Shown: one piece after another, positions 48,715 to 60,782 of the stretch
How positions within the stretch are numbered: the stretch's first letter is position 1
How the letters are laid out: each line of letters opens with the position of its first letter
Assembly (NCBI GenBank): GCA_932521035.1
Contig: OW051497.1
Location: 3,348,001-3,412,000 of the forward strand
Direction of reading: 5' to 3'
Origin: Oscheius dolichura
Taxonomy: Eukaryota; Nematoda; Chromadorea; Rhabditida; Rhabditidae
DNA: 64,000 nucleotides
Notes under the pieces: generated by a model
Told to the model about the DNA's origin: nothing
Databases searched by the model: none
What the model saw: only the letters and a program-made list of their open reading frames with translations
Program-made: the position numbers and the translations under genes

Positions 48715-50193
48715 TTAAACACCGGCAGTTTTTAACCAAGAGTTTTCGAGGACTTCGTGGAGCCATGGTCTGTATTGGGGAGCATATGACAACATCGTGT
48801 CCACAGTATCGACGCATTCTTTTGAAAATGTAAGTCTCATCGTAGTCAGGAATTCGTGCTTGATTTGAGCAGTTTCAATGACCCGGGGAGAGTCGTGTTC
48901 ATCATATGGGTAGCCACCCATCAGCATCGCATAGAGCAGAACACCGAGAGCCCTTTAAATCATAAACATTTAAAAAAATTAACAAAGAAACCAACCATAT
49001 GTCCGCTTTAAACAGATCGTATTGGATTCCTGTGATGATTTCTGGGGCGCCGTAAGCCATGAAGGGGCGATTAGAAGGGATGTCGCTGTTGTATCTCTTC
49101 ACCAATCCAAAGTCGGTAACCTTCGGGATCAAGTTGCCGTCCTCTCCTCTGAATAGAATCACATTTTCTGCTTTAATATCTCTGTGTGCATATTCTTCCT
49201 TAAAAAAATAAGGGTATCCAAGTAAAATGAGTATGGCTTACTTCATGCATGTAGTCGATAGCCGAAGCGACCTGTTTGAACCAATCCCGGGCTTGGTCCT
49301 CCGGCATTCCATTGTGCTCCGAAATGTACGAAAACTAAAACCTGGCTATATTCAGAAAATAAAGCAATTGCTCACCAAATCTCCCCCATTCCCATATTCC
49401 ATACAAAGATAGCAAGAGTTGCCGACTCGATTTCCTCCCAAATAGCGGACAATATTCGGGTGCCGGAACAGCTTCCATACTGCGGCCTCTTTCCGGATTG
49501 TTGCTATATTCACTTTGTCCAGGCTCATAATCTTCACGGCTATCTGAAAATGCCGAATTCATAAAGTTTATACGGAATACCTTTTTGATTCGGGAATTGG
49601 TCAAATATCCCCGACAGAGTGCTACATATGAATGGGAGATGCAATACTCCCGGGATAATAGGTATTCTTTTCTATATTTTCCTCTTTAGTTCCTTCTAGG
49701 GGGTTTCCGTATGCGCTGCCCTGGGCTTCACAATATTTCTAGCCAAATCTAATGGTAAGAACCAAGTAAGAGGCAATAAAGGCTGACCGAGGCAATCAAT
49801 CAATAAGCTAGATGGCGACACCCTCTACTAATTCGGATACTATGCATATGACAAAATAACTCACGTTCAGAATTTCTCCGTTTGTTTTCTCCATTGGCGC
49901 TTTGAAGACAGTACCGAAGGCGCCTTCTCCCAATTTGACCATTTTTGTCAGATCGACGCTCACATCCATTCTGTCTGTTCCCGAGACGACCGGCTCTAGG
50001 CTATGATCCGCGTTATCTTGATGAGGAGGTTCTAGATTTTCTTTACCTAAAAGGCTTCTTATATGACGATAAAAACGGATTTACTTCTTTTTGCAGCTTT
50101 GGAAATTTCTCTAGGATCGGAAGACGCTAGCGTCATCCCTCTCTTCAAACATATTTCCTTGTGTAGCACCGGGAGGCGTTGCTCGTCACTCAT
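48715..50193 (-). CDS. Ser/Thr protein kinase, CAMK/TSSK-like
   Basis: Complete kinase domain. The ATG (50193-50191) follows an acceptor (actacttttag) by 7 nt. An N-terminal tail (MSDEQRLPVLHKEICLKRGM, SKENLEPPHQDNADHSLEP) precedes the glycine loop KLGEGAFGTVFKA. The next exon gives IAVKIMSLDK (VAIK lysine), IRKEAAVWKLFRHPNIVRYL (alpha-C glutamate), EEYAHRDIKAENVIL (HRD), KVTDFGLVKRY (DFG), MAYGAPEIITG (APE), KADIWALGVLLYAMLMGGYP. All catalytic residues are present. The domain runs almost to the end (SWLKTAGV), so there is no regulatory C-terminus. YAHRDIKAENV and the short architecture resemble testis-specific kinases, which are numerous in nematodes and often sperm-expressed; that assignment is inference. 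The intron between the glycine loop and IAVKIM is about 310 nt. Confidence 0.88.
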
Positions 50194-51199
50194 TATTCAC
50201 CTAAAAGTAGTAACTAATCGGTCAAAGAACAAAAAAAATTGCGGAGGAAAAATTAATCATCGGATAGATCGTAACAACTGGCGCTAGGACGCTAGATAAT
50301 GTAATTCAAACTCGGTTAGCCGCGCGGGAAGTTGAAGACGGGTGTGAGAGTGCGTATGGTTAGGAGGGGGTCAGAGACGGGCAGCTGAGATGGCCGGCTG
50401 TTTGTGTACAATACCATGTGGGCAGACAAGAGAAATTTGCATGACGTCAGGGGTACAAGAGGTCGGTCGGTAATTGAGCACGTGGATTAAGTCCTTTGTT
50501 CTAGAGGTCAATCCATCGCTTTAGATAATAATTAAGGGAGGGGCGATGTGGACTATACCGCCTTCTCGGAGACTATGGCTCTCTTTTAATAACAAAAGGA
50601 ATCGCTTAGAGAGACCGGGAGACGTGTTCGAGGGCGAGATCTGTTTCGAGATTTGAATGTCTTCAAAATGGGGAAACATTTAAATACGGCTACTACTCCG
50701 TGCGCAAATGGCCCCCATTAACCTGGTTGGCATCTTCTTGCGTGGTTGACTTTCAGTGATAGCAACTGTTTATTTAAACACATTTAAAATTAAAATATGT
50801 TTGGGGGAGAAGAGAAGAATAATAAATCTGGAAAGCACCAGGTAGCTCAATTGCATATTGGAAAAGTGACCCAAATAGGGAATGACAGGGGGAGGCTGCG
50901 AAAGGTACACAGGGCTCGCGCACCCGCTTTTTTGTCTTTTCGCTCTGATAATGAAGGAAGGGGCGACTGGGGTCACCTAGCAGATGGATCGGTCAAGTAA
51001 ATATCAACAGCGAGGAGACGAAAAACAGGGGGGAAGGATAATAAACACGATAATATGGGGGGGGGGGGGGGGGGGGGGGGGGATGGAAAATGTCAGCTGA
51101 TCTCAATTACAGTAAGGGGAAGGACAGATCACCCGAGGCCGATATGAAATAATTGGAACAACGCCAACTATTTGAAAATAATCCTATCACACGCATTAA
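50194..51199. other. intergenic region with a long G tract
   Basis: Contains the kinase promoter side and the 3' flank of the leftward membrane protein gene. No gene seen. The 26-base G run at 51057-51082 is listed separately. Confidence 0.5.
51057..51082 (+). repeat. mononucleotide G tract, 26 bases
   Basis: Twenty-six consecutive Gs on the plus strand, seen directly. Such tracts can form G-quadruplexes; in C. elegans they are deleted in mutants of the DOG-1/FANCJ helicase. The exact length in a genome assembly is error-prone. Confidence 0.95.
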
Positions 51200-52145
51200 T
51201 CAAAAGGACGTCTCGGAAATGCCATTGACCGTGTGAGTAACGATGTTGCCACTTTCCAGATCCTCGAATAGCACGACCTTATCAATGAGATCCGCCACCA
51301 CTTCCTCGACTACTTCCATTCTTTTAACGTCAGCTTCGGCATCATTCAGCTTTCGCACGTACCGTAGAATTCTTCTGAAACTGTCGTCTAAGAATAGTAG
51401 GAAGAGAAAACCTACATTTTCTTCTCTTTCGAAAAGAACACAATGAAGGTGTTCAGAATGGAAAAGCAAACAGTAGCCACGATGAAGATGAAGAGTTGAA
51501 TGAGGCAAGCCTTATCCAACTTAGCGCCACGACCTACGAACAAAAACTCTCCATGGGCCAGGGAAAGGCAGTTGATTGCCAGCACAATCGGAAACAGCTC
51601 GATTAGCAGAAACAATGCTTACTCACCGTATTCGAAAAGAAGTGCCCCCAGGCGAAACGACGGTCAGAAAAGAGAGATCTGTATACCAGAAGAACGTTGC
51701 CCACAATAGTGAAATAAGCAGAAACATAAACAATCGGTCTTTCTGGAAAACAGGATGCTTTCTTCTGGAGGAACGCACTTACCGGTGGTAATCTGAATAA
51801 AACGCGAGAACCGCGTCTCGGAGACGTCAAATTGGAAAATGTAAAAATAGAAACTATAAAGGAAGAGGAAATAACTGATCCAACCAAAACAAGAGAGGAA
51901 CTGAAAGCAAATGGTTCAACAACGCAGGTGGCTGTCGGCACCTTCGCCTCGTTTTTGGCATCCTTGTAAAGTTGATTATTTCCCATGCTGGCCATGATAA
52001 AGGGAAAAAGGAAGATTCGGTAGTTGCCCCAATCCGCATCACCAAGGCCAGTGTCGAAGAACTCCATATCGTCGATCAGTTCACGCTCCTTATCCATCCT
52101 AGCTGAAGTCATCCAATGCGCCTTTATCCTGACTTCGTCTCCCAT
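51200..52145 (-). CDS. multi-pass membrane protein, tandem paralogue B
   Basis: The ATG (52145-52143) comes after an acceptor (atattcctag) about 20 nt upstream. The product starts MGDEVRIKAHWMTSARMDKE and has a short conserved lead-in (RIFLFPFIMASMGN) before four hydrophobic segments: FLSCFGWISYFLFLYSFYFY, IVYVSAYFTIVGNVLLVY, LFPIVLAINCLSLAHGEFLF, IQLFIFIVATVCFSILNTFI. A helical charged tail follows (YVRKLNDAEADVKRMEVVEE) to TGA 51202-51200. Hydrophobic pattern and at least one intron position are shared with the upstream gene at 52500-53457, so the two are tandem duplicates. I do not recognise the family; a four-TM protein of unknown role. One junction (51603-51631) would be a 29-nt intron, or a 44-nt intron with a weak acceptor. 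Confidence 0.7.
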
Positions 52146-52499
52146 GTTGATGTTCGGTGCTATCTCCTAGGAATATTTTCAAAGAAGGGGAAAAGTATTT
52201 TGAAAGACACGAACAAAAATAGTACAGGAGCTGTAAACAACTTTAGGAATAACGAGGATCTCTCGCCGCGGCGATTACTGTATCCTGTCCTGCACTCTGG
52301 CACCCCCGAGCCCCCGGGAAGAAGTGTAAAGTATTTTCTATGGAAAATCATGTTGTGTCAAGGAAATACAGAGGAAAGAGAGCGTTGTTTTTCACTAAAT
52401 GGACAAAGTTATGACGAAACTTTCGGGAGGGAGGACCGTGCCTCGCGGACGCTTTCGGACACCTGCAGTCTAGACGACAGTCATGCCCGTCGGAAACGT

Positions 52500-53457
52500 T
52501 TATTCGGGTAAAAGTACATTACACTCTGGACAGTCAGCGGCAGACACAGATGTAGCGGGAGCCATGGAAGCTCTTGGTAAGGAGGTAGATGCATCTCCTG
52601 TAATAACAACAATAGGCGGGTACGGGGTTGGAAAACTGTCAGTGTTAGGCCCTCGAGGGACGTGCGCATTTTACTCCGAATTCTTCGATTTGCAAATGTA
52701 CTCACATCTGAGTGCGGTTCTCCAAGAAGTGAAGCTTCCAGAAGAAGACCAACTGGACAATGGAGCACGCGACGAAAAAGAGCAGCTGAAACCAAATAGT
52801 GAAGCTGTTGGCGAAGGTGAGGCGGTTCAGGGAGAAGATGTCCAATAAGCAGGTAAGGCACAACACCACGTTTGCAATGAGGAACACGAGCTGGAATTTA
52901 CTTTATCTATCCAATGGATATGAACTTACGGCGGCACAGACGATCAAGAGCAGCGGAAGTCTCCATCCAAAGAGAATGGTGGAGAACGTCATGTTCCAGA
53001 TTACGATCAGGAGGATATTTGTGATAGCAAGCATAAGCCATACATCTGAATGTTTAGAACTGGTACTTGACTTTGTGTTTCTCACTAATATCCATGTCAA
53101 TATCCAAAGAAGGATTGAAGAGAAAGCGGATATTTTCTGCGCCAACGTGAATTTCCAGCATGAGCATAGCGACGCAGATCAAATACATAACAATCTCGAA
53201 CTAGAAAAGCTATCAATAGAAGAGAAAGAACTTACGACGAAGTTCAACTTTTCAGTTCGGAAGTTTGGAAATCGAGGGTAACGGTTGGCACAAATAAATG
53301 GCAACACGTGTATCTTGAGGGGAGCCATCCTCACTCCCTGAAAGATTTCAAAAGGCATAGCCAATGAGAAAAGAAGAGCGAAGACGCAGAGAGCGGAAAA
53401 ACAAACGCACCTGATATACTTTTTCTCACGGGCTAGAACTGAGTAATCCCCCGACAT
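52500..53457 (-). CDS. multi-pass membrane protein, tandem paralogue A
   Basis: Starts MSGDYSVLAREKKYIR (ATG 53457-53455, after an acceptor gtctacag about 20 nt upstream). The first hydrophobic stretch CVCFSALCVFALLFSLAM is read as coding because removing it as an intron breaks the frame. Then IHVLPFICANRYPRFPNFR, FEIVMYLICVAMLMLEIHV, VWLMLAITNILLIVIWNM, LLLIVCAALVFLIANVVLCL and IWFQLLFFVACSIVQLVFFW. The cytosolic or luminal tail FPTPYPPIVVITGDASTSLP ends at TAA 52502-52500. AATAAA overlaps the stop codon, so the 3' UTR can only be a few bases. About 340 nt separate its stop from the acceptor of paralogue B, which is compatible with co-transcription. Confidence 0.68.
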
Positions 53458-54211
53458 TGCAAAATGAGGTAGCGACTGTAGACAGGGATTACGTGTCGCA
53501 GAATGTAACATTACAAAGACCTGGACGATGGTATCCTCTCTACCGTGCTCTATATTATTCATTGATGCACATGGCTTTATTCTCTCTGGTCGGCAAGATT
53601 TATAGGAAATGGAAGGCGTACAGAATGGGGCGAAGCAGGGTATTTGAACCGTGACTGCCGAGCTAAACGTATTGGTATGCTTCGCTAAATATAGGACGAG
53701 AAATGTTTCGAGACCACCAATTGTTTTTTCGCTATTTCCAGCAATTGTTCCCACCGAAACTCCTCTATCGGTCTGATATGCGAAAAGGCGTCATTCGATG
53801 CGGATTCCCCCCAAAATTCCGATTTTCAGTTTTTTTTTTCCTGCTCTCTGGGTCGGTGTCTTCTTCTAATTGACTAGTACAAACTTTATTGTGCTCCCCC
53901 TTCCCATTCTACAATACACAAAGTGAAAATTGTAAACCTTTATTAAATTCCAAAGTTGTCTGACACAAAACAAGGGTACTCTAGTAGGGAAACAAAGTAT
54001 TTTACCACAGTAAATTTTGAGGAATACAAACCAAAAGGTATCACGTTTGATAGGAGATTAAACGCAAGTATAGGATGAATAAGAAAGGAGGGGAGAAAGT
54101 TCTAAAACTACGAAAGTCTTTTGTAGGAAACCATAAATTAAAAAGGAATATAACACAAATTCCACAGGGGATTAATACCAGTAGTAGGTGAGGAGAAGAG
54201 CAGTGGGAAGC
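53458..54211. other. spacer between paralogue A and RBM25
   Basis: About 750 bp holding the promoter side of paralogue A and the RBM25 3' flank, both genes leftward. AT-rich near 53930-54170. No gene seen. Confidence 0.5.
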
Positions 54212-57200
54212 TTATTTCTTCTTGGGCATTTCGGACTTCAGACCCAATTTCTTGCTAGCCGTCTCGAAGATTATCAATCGCCAGAGCTTTATCACGAACA
54301 TTTCGGCGTCGTCGTCAAGAATCTGGAAGTAGTAGTTACTAAAGAGTATAGTGTATTATGTCCTACCTGCTTCACATCGCGGATAATTGTCTGGGCTTCT
54401 ACTCGATCCTTGACTTTATCACAAATAAAGTCGCACAAGGACTTCTCCTCCTCTCCAATAGCACCTGAAAAATCATATGGGTTAAAATGAACAAGAATAA
54501 CTGTACCGAGATATTCAGCAACCTTCTTGGATACCCATGGCTTGATCCTGGCATTGATGAACTCGTCGTTGACGACATCCCAGGTGATCTCGTACTGGAA
54601 GAGGTCCTCCTTGACCATGGGAATCTTGGCAATGATATCCTTGACCATCTTCTGCTTCTCAATGTCCGTGATGTTCTCCATCCGCTCCTCCATTGTAATC
54701 TCGAACGGTTTCAGCTGTTTTCTGGTACGAAGGAGGTCAACATCCTCCTCATCTTCCATTCCTAAAATGAAAATGTCATGCAAATAAAGAGAGGCATCCT
54801 TACCAAATACAGCATTCAGTTTGGCAGGTTTAGTGTCCAATTTGATCAAAGGGGCTGCCTTTACTGCCGGTAGAGCTACTCCGCCATTAGATTCTTTCAC
54901 TGGAGGTGTGCTAGTGGCTTCTTCAGTTGTTGTAATTGTCCAATTGGCTGGTTCGACTGTTGTAGTAGTAATAAAACCGAGAGAGGCCGAATTGGGAGAG
55001 ACTGTTTGAGATCTCTTCTCGTCTTCGCTTTCAGCGCTGCTGGAAGAGGAATAGTCTCCTGCGCCGTTAACTCGGCCAAGCCTTTGGTGCGGATTCGGGC
55101 TACCACTTTCTCCTCTTGCCTTCCGAAGTGCAGCTTCTTCTTGCCGACGATGTCTTTCACGGGCGACTCTCTCGATGTCCTCGGCTGATGTGTATTTTCC
55201 TTGTTCGGTGATCTCCTTCTTCAGGGCTTCAATTTCCTGTAGCTCGGCTAGTTTGTCCTTGGCGTCTTGTTGCTTCTCCTTCTCGAAGTCGCGGCGGCGT
55301 TGGAATAACTCGGAATATCTATAGAAAAAAGAACATAACAACGTCTAGAAGTAATGGTTTACCGGAAGTATTTCTGGTCATCGACCTCGTCATTGTAGTC
55401 CTCCAAGAACGACTTCAGTTTCTTCGATTCCTTGATGATAAGGATCTTTCTAAAAAAGATTCTTGTTGTGAAGAAAAGTATAGGGAGCTTACTTGTCTTT
55501 CTCCTTCCGTTCAATCTTGTCGTAATATCGGGCCTTGTCCTTTTCTCTAGCTTCCCATTTCGATAATCTCTCCTGGTAAGCCTTCTCCTTCATCTTCAGA
55601 GCTCTCTTAAGGGCTCTCTTCTCTTCGGCATCCGAGTCGGTCTCCCTAAAAAAGCAATTAGTGTTACGAACAAACGACGGAATTAGAGCATCATCGTGCA
55701 TAAATGGTAGAAAGAAAATGTTGTTCTTACCTACTGCCACTTCTTCTTCCTCCCTTCTTACTATGCTTGGGAGTGCTGGAGCGGGATCTTGATCTGGATG
55801 AATTGGAGCTGTAGCTGCCAGAAGAACGGGAATCCGATGAAGACGAGTAGGACCTTCTCCTCCTGGAAGACGACAGTTTAGTTCAATTAATCTTCTCGAA
55901 ACTCACTTCCTCCTGGGACTTCTGGTTCGTCTCCTGTTGTTCCGTTCCTTCCGCGAGCGACTGCTTGACCGGGACCGCTTTCGTCTGTCCTGAAATCATT
56001 GTCATAACTCTCATAAGTAGGCAACCAGAAACGGCGAACAAATGGTAAAGGGACAAGCCAACTATTAAACCAGCCTGTCTCCTTCACCGGGTACATACCG
56101 TAATCTGGAATTTATTCGTGATTCTTTCCATCAAAACGTCCTCAAGTCTTTTCGTTTTTGTCAAGACATTATTTAGCATGCAAAGTGGACACCAAACACA
56201 CGCAAATAAAGGAAAGTGATAGCTAGTTTTTTGAGAAAAAAATAAATGATAATTATTTTTGTTATTAGAAAATTAAAAAAAGAATCGTCTCACAGTCACT
56301 CTCTCTCTCTCACTTGCACATTCACAAAACGTCTCACTCTTGGTATAAAGGAAAACAGAGGGGATAGAGAAGAAAAAATATACATATCTCGCCCAGCAAC
56401 ATACACTCACTGATCGGTAGCCCCACTCAAAGTGTGACGGCGTCCTTCCATCTGAAAGTGGGGGAAAGTGGCCAAATGGTAAAAAGAATCATTTGTAATT
56501 AAAAAAATCGTAGAATAGTGGTGTGTGTGAAACAGAAGTGCACGTGAATGTAGGGGGTGCCACAAGCGACAAACGCACATCACATACCGTATAAAATATA
56601 TATTTAAATGGACGGGGGGAAGTGTCCCTGAATAATCTGAATTAAGTGGATCTAATATGTCTGGACGTTTTGTAACAACTTAAGTCAGGGAAGTGAAGCA
56701 ACACCATGCACAACGACATGCGTCAAGGGTTAAAGCCACTAGTCAGTCTACGGCGAGAGCTGAGGGGGCTCTCGCTCTGCTCACGGCAAAATGAAATATA
56801 AAGCGACATGGACAATGCATTGTGGACACTTTGTTTCGTTTTTCTGGTGAATTGTTGTTGTTGTTGTGTGTAAAAAAAATTAGAAAAAAAGAAATAAGAA
56901 TAAAGCTTTTGATATAACTTGTTAGCTTTAGAGACGACAGGACGGCCGAGGAAATGTGAACGGATAGATCGTATGAGTGGGTTCATTACCAGATAATTAA
57001 ACAGAGAATAGAAACTTACCTTAGCATATCACGACGAGCAATGCTACCTATAGAGACTATGTTTAGATTTTGAAAAACAAACACCAAAAGCACTGCCATT
57101 GTTCAGTTGGAATTGGCAGGTTTCTACCCTTTTCGTGGGTAAATTTAAGAGAAAATATTACCTTCCGGGTGGCCTCCTTCCGCTTGTCATCCTTTTTCTT

Positions 57201-59796
57201 TGCCTTCTTCTCACTATCTGATAGCTCGCCGTCTATAACCCGGCCTTTGCCCTGTTTCAGGGAGGATTCACCTTCTGCCACAGTCAGAAGTTCCGGATGA
57301 TCCTGCTCAATCCAATTTAAGATTTGTAGTCGAATCTGAAATTGAATAAATTACTAAATAGAAAGACGAGAGCAGTCTGACGGGCAGACTTCAAGTTGTA
57401 TTACCCCGAAATATCTAATTTGCCCTTCGGGAGGATCCGCTCACAAGAGTCTCACTCCATCCCCGCAATTTGAGTATCCAGTGGGTAGAATTTACATTTC
57501 AAATATTCTTAGGGACGTCTCAATTAACCGTAATCAAAAGACATTGAAGGCGGATAATTTGTGCCAATTTACGGTCGATTGCCTCTAATTTACGAATGAG
57601 GGCATTTCCCCCCGGGTTCTTAGAAAGCGTCTTTAGTCTGGCGATCTTAGAAACAACCCGTATATTTGCATTGCAAACCATAAAAAGAGCATCACGACGT
57701 GGATCGCGAGCAAACGTCGAACAACCACCGTTTAACCCCGGGCGTATAATTGACGAAAAGGTCAAAAAGTCCCCCATAAAATGCATTTCCCGGGTGAATA
57801 TAGCCGTATTGTTATATTTTTCAGTTTGCCGGACTATAAATCTGGCCAATTGGTGGTCCCTGACTGGAATTGTTAGGAAGGGGAACGCGATGATACACTT
57901 TTTGTTTTGCACCACCAATTACTTGTTCAACCCAACCAACTGCTGCGTGTGCCGCTCCTGGCTGTACAAGTCCCTCTACTTGTTATCCGCCTCTGCTGTG
58001 CAAAACCAGTTAGGGCAATCGACAGCGAGGAGAGGCAACCCCCTCTCAAAACACCTGCCAGATGACGGTAGAATCGAGTTATTCACCTGCACCCGAAAGA
58101 AACCCTATTATAGACGAAAACGATATCATAGTCATGTGTTTGGAACATGAAAATATTAATATGGATGGGTTCAGAGGGGCATCAAAGGCCTTTCGATAAC
58201 GCATTGAATTCCCTAGTGGGCACCATGTGGCTAAAGCTAAGTCGACCATCGTAAATCAACTGGATGTGTGGGCCAAAGTGCCACTATCAACAACAAATGT
58301 TCATGAGAAATCCCTTAGCCCTACCGTACCCTGCCCCTGAGGGGGTTCACACGGGTAGAAGTTCTCAGAAGAGAGTTCTGGTCAATTAGGAACACATCGG
58401 AAGATTCAATTAGGACTCCCCTGCGCAATCGCGATAATCCCACGTAAGACCACTAAGGATGGAAAGTTGCTAGAGTAAGGGGATTAGTTTGTATACAAAA
58501 CATTCGACGCTAAGGGCTTTACTCTCTTCGAAAGTTTAAAGTGCCCTGGGAAAGTCTGGGGCTTACCTCCTCGTCTTTGTTTTTATCCTCCTCATCGGCT
58601 GGTAGTTCGTGGTCCTTCAGCTTGAGCTCAGGTTTCCCTTCTTCTTTTCTTCTCGCAATTGCCCATGCTCGTAGATCTGCACGGACTTTATCCTCCGCCT
58701 GAAAAGTGATCCCCCGTCGTGTAAGTACAAACGAAAATTAACGAACCTTTACTACGAGCTTTTTCTCTCCAATTTGAAAGTCGTTTAGTATTCTTAGGGC
58801 TCTCAGGGTGCCTTCTGGATCTTCGAAGTCACAAAAACCAAAGGCCTGGTACTTTCCACCAACTCCTTGTATCCTTTTCCAGCTGGCAACTTTTCCACAT
58901 TCCTTAAAATCAATAACATAAAAAGGGAAGTGTTGGCAAACATACATCAAGCATCTTTTGCATGAAATCATTCGAGCATCTCTCCGTGATATTGCCTACG
59001 AATACTGTAGTCGTCGGCACAGATTTGGTCGGTGCTGGCTGCTGCTGAAAGGGAAACAGTTAATTAAACAAGGAGATACAAATCCCACCTGTATCTGTTG
59101 AGGAAAAGAGCGTCCTATCATAGGGTTGAAGAATATAGCAGGAGATGGGTTGAAGCCTGAAACGGAAGGATAAGTTAGACGGTCAGGTATCAGCGCCTCG
59201 GGTTGCCCTAGAAGCAACGAAACCCACCGGTGACCACATATTGTTCAAGAGGAAACAATGGCAACATGATGGCGCGGCTGTTTGTTAGAGGAAATGATGT
59301 CGCCGCGGGAAATTCAGGCGAGAGATGCGACTCGCATGGAGGGACTGCGGCAAAAAATCAATAGTCGCGAGCCACTCCCCAAAATCCCCTAGCGTCCGTT
59401 CCGTGTTAAGGGTTAGTGAATGTGGCATAATGGTTGCCGAATCAGCCATACGGGAAGTCGTTATGTCTTGGCCAAGGATTCGTAGCTCACGACAACGAGG
59501 AGGCGAGACAATCTGACAAACAACCCGGAGAATAGTTTTAGCGCCTTTTGGGGGAGACAGAATAGAATAGAGAACAGAATCTAGAATTGTGAAAAAAGAA
59601 GGGGAAACAATCACAGCGTGAAAAATCACAAAGCACCATACAACAAATCTCTCACCGGATAGGATTAAGCCTGCGAAATTGCCTTGAAGAATGGACTACA
59701 AGACATTCGCGTCCATTTTAAAGAAAACAGAAAAATTAAAGACAACCTACCGTAGTTGACTCCTCCTGGAAACGACGGTCTCGCATTGAAAGCCAT
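54212..59796 (-). CDS. rbm-25: RNA-binding protein 25 (RRM + RS region + PWI), splicing factor
   Basis: RBM25 is a U1-associated regulator of alternative splicing. The ATG (59796-59794) follows an acceptor (attattttctag). Order: short Pro/Gly/Phe-rich N-terminus (MAFNARPSFPGGVNYG, FNPSPAIFFNPMIGRSFPQQ); RRM with RNP2 TTVFVGNITERC and RNP1 KYQAFGFCDFEDPEGTLRAL; GEKKLVVKVKAEDKVRADLR; an acidic/basic helical part (DGELSDSEKKAKKKDDKRKE); an RS-rich block (RRKRSRSSSRSRKERNNRRR, SYSSSSDSRSSGSYSSNSS); charged coiled coil (KMKEKAYQERLSKWEAREKD); and the PWI domain (KIPMVKEDLFQYEITWDVV, INARIKPWVSKKVAEYLG, IGEEEKSLCDFICDKV, AEMFVIKLWRLIIFET) ending LKSEMPKKK at TAA. Shorter charged region than human RBM25. 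A long intron (about 57390-58567) splits the gene. The small exons between 56000 and 57060 are tentative. Confidence 0.93.
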
Positions 59797-60782
59797 GGCT
59801 GAGGACCCAGCCGAGTTGCCTAGAAAATAATTCATTGCCTAGCGACGGGTGAAGCCCCAAAAAGAGGCGACAGAGATTATCAGAAAGAACGGAGTATACA
59901 GCTGTCAAAAGACAGAGATAAGGAAAACTAGACAGGAAAATATTAGCCGAGTGTTATCTCGAGAGATCAAAAGATTTGTCAAAGCATAAAGCCAAATGGG
60001 AAGCGAAATGAGTTGGCGCAACTAGCTTTCAAGAAAATTGGCACCTTTCTCGCTTTTATAACGGATTTTTCTCTATAATTGCTATTAAAAAGAAATATAG
60101 TAAAAGGAGAAGAGGATACTCATAATTTCGATGTAATCTTTAGGGTTAGAAAATCGAAGCCAGAAACAGATAAAATCACGCGGAATGGGTAGTTTAATAC
60201 CATGAAACAGATGTCAGAATATATCTCGGCTCTCGATTGTCTTTTCATCATTCGTGGTGTAAACATTTGTTAAGAAAAAGAGCTATCATCGATGCAGATG
60301 TTTCCTCAACATTATGAACCGCGTCGCGCCGGTGGTCGCCGTTAAACGGCGGGCAGTTTAGGTAATGAGGAAAAGAGGCGATATGAAAAGATTACAGCAA
60401 CCTGCCACAATTTCTTCCTATGACGGCTTGAAAGCAATCTGATTCAACTGACAGATGCTAATATGTCAAAAAATCAATAGTGAAATTACATAATAGTACT
60501 GATTAGCCATTCTGCTCGCTGTTTACGACGGACCCCGCCGAGTGTTGCATGAGCGTGTGCGCGTGTGTACGTGTGCGCGTCTTTTAGCTAATATCCGTCT
60601 TCTCATTCTTCCCTCCAGGCACATTATTTGCTTTCCCTTGTTTGCCAATTTCAAGAAGACGCAAATTGACTGCTTTTTGCAATCTTCGTTCGCTTTCAGA
60701 AATTTCAACTTATTATTTTTAAACTACAATTTATATTTGCTTTCATCTTTTGTGAATTACAAGTAAGTAATGTTTTTAGATA
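59797..60782. other. divergent promoter region between RBM25 and the zinc-finger gene
   Basis: About 1 kb between start codons. A GT/GC-rich alternating run near 60551-60580 (purine-pyrimidine alternation) is the only unusual feature. The acceptor tgtttttag ends at 60779, three bases before the zinc-finger ATG. Confidence 0.5.

Noticed and set aside
49600-49700. Extra kinase exon and a 26-nt intron between glycine loop and VAIK lysine
   Set aside because: Joining the glycine-loop exon directly to IAVKIM is in phase and gives normal kinase spacing, so no extra exon or ultra-short intron is needed.
57596-58150. 184-codon open frame on the plus strand inside the long RBM25 intron
   Set aside because: No homologous motifs, no trans-splice acceptor, no introns. 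About one open frame of this length is expected by chance in a 64 kb window at this base composition.
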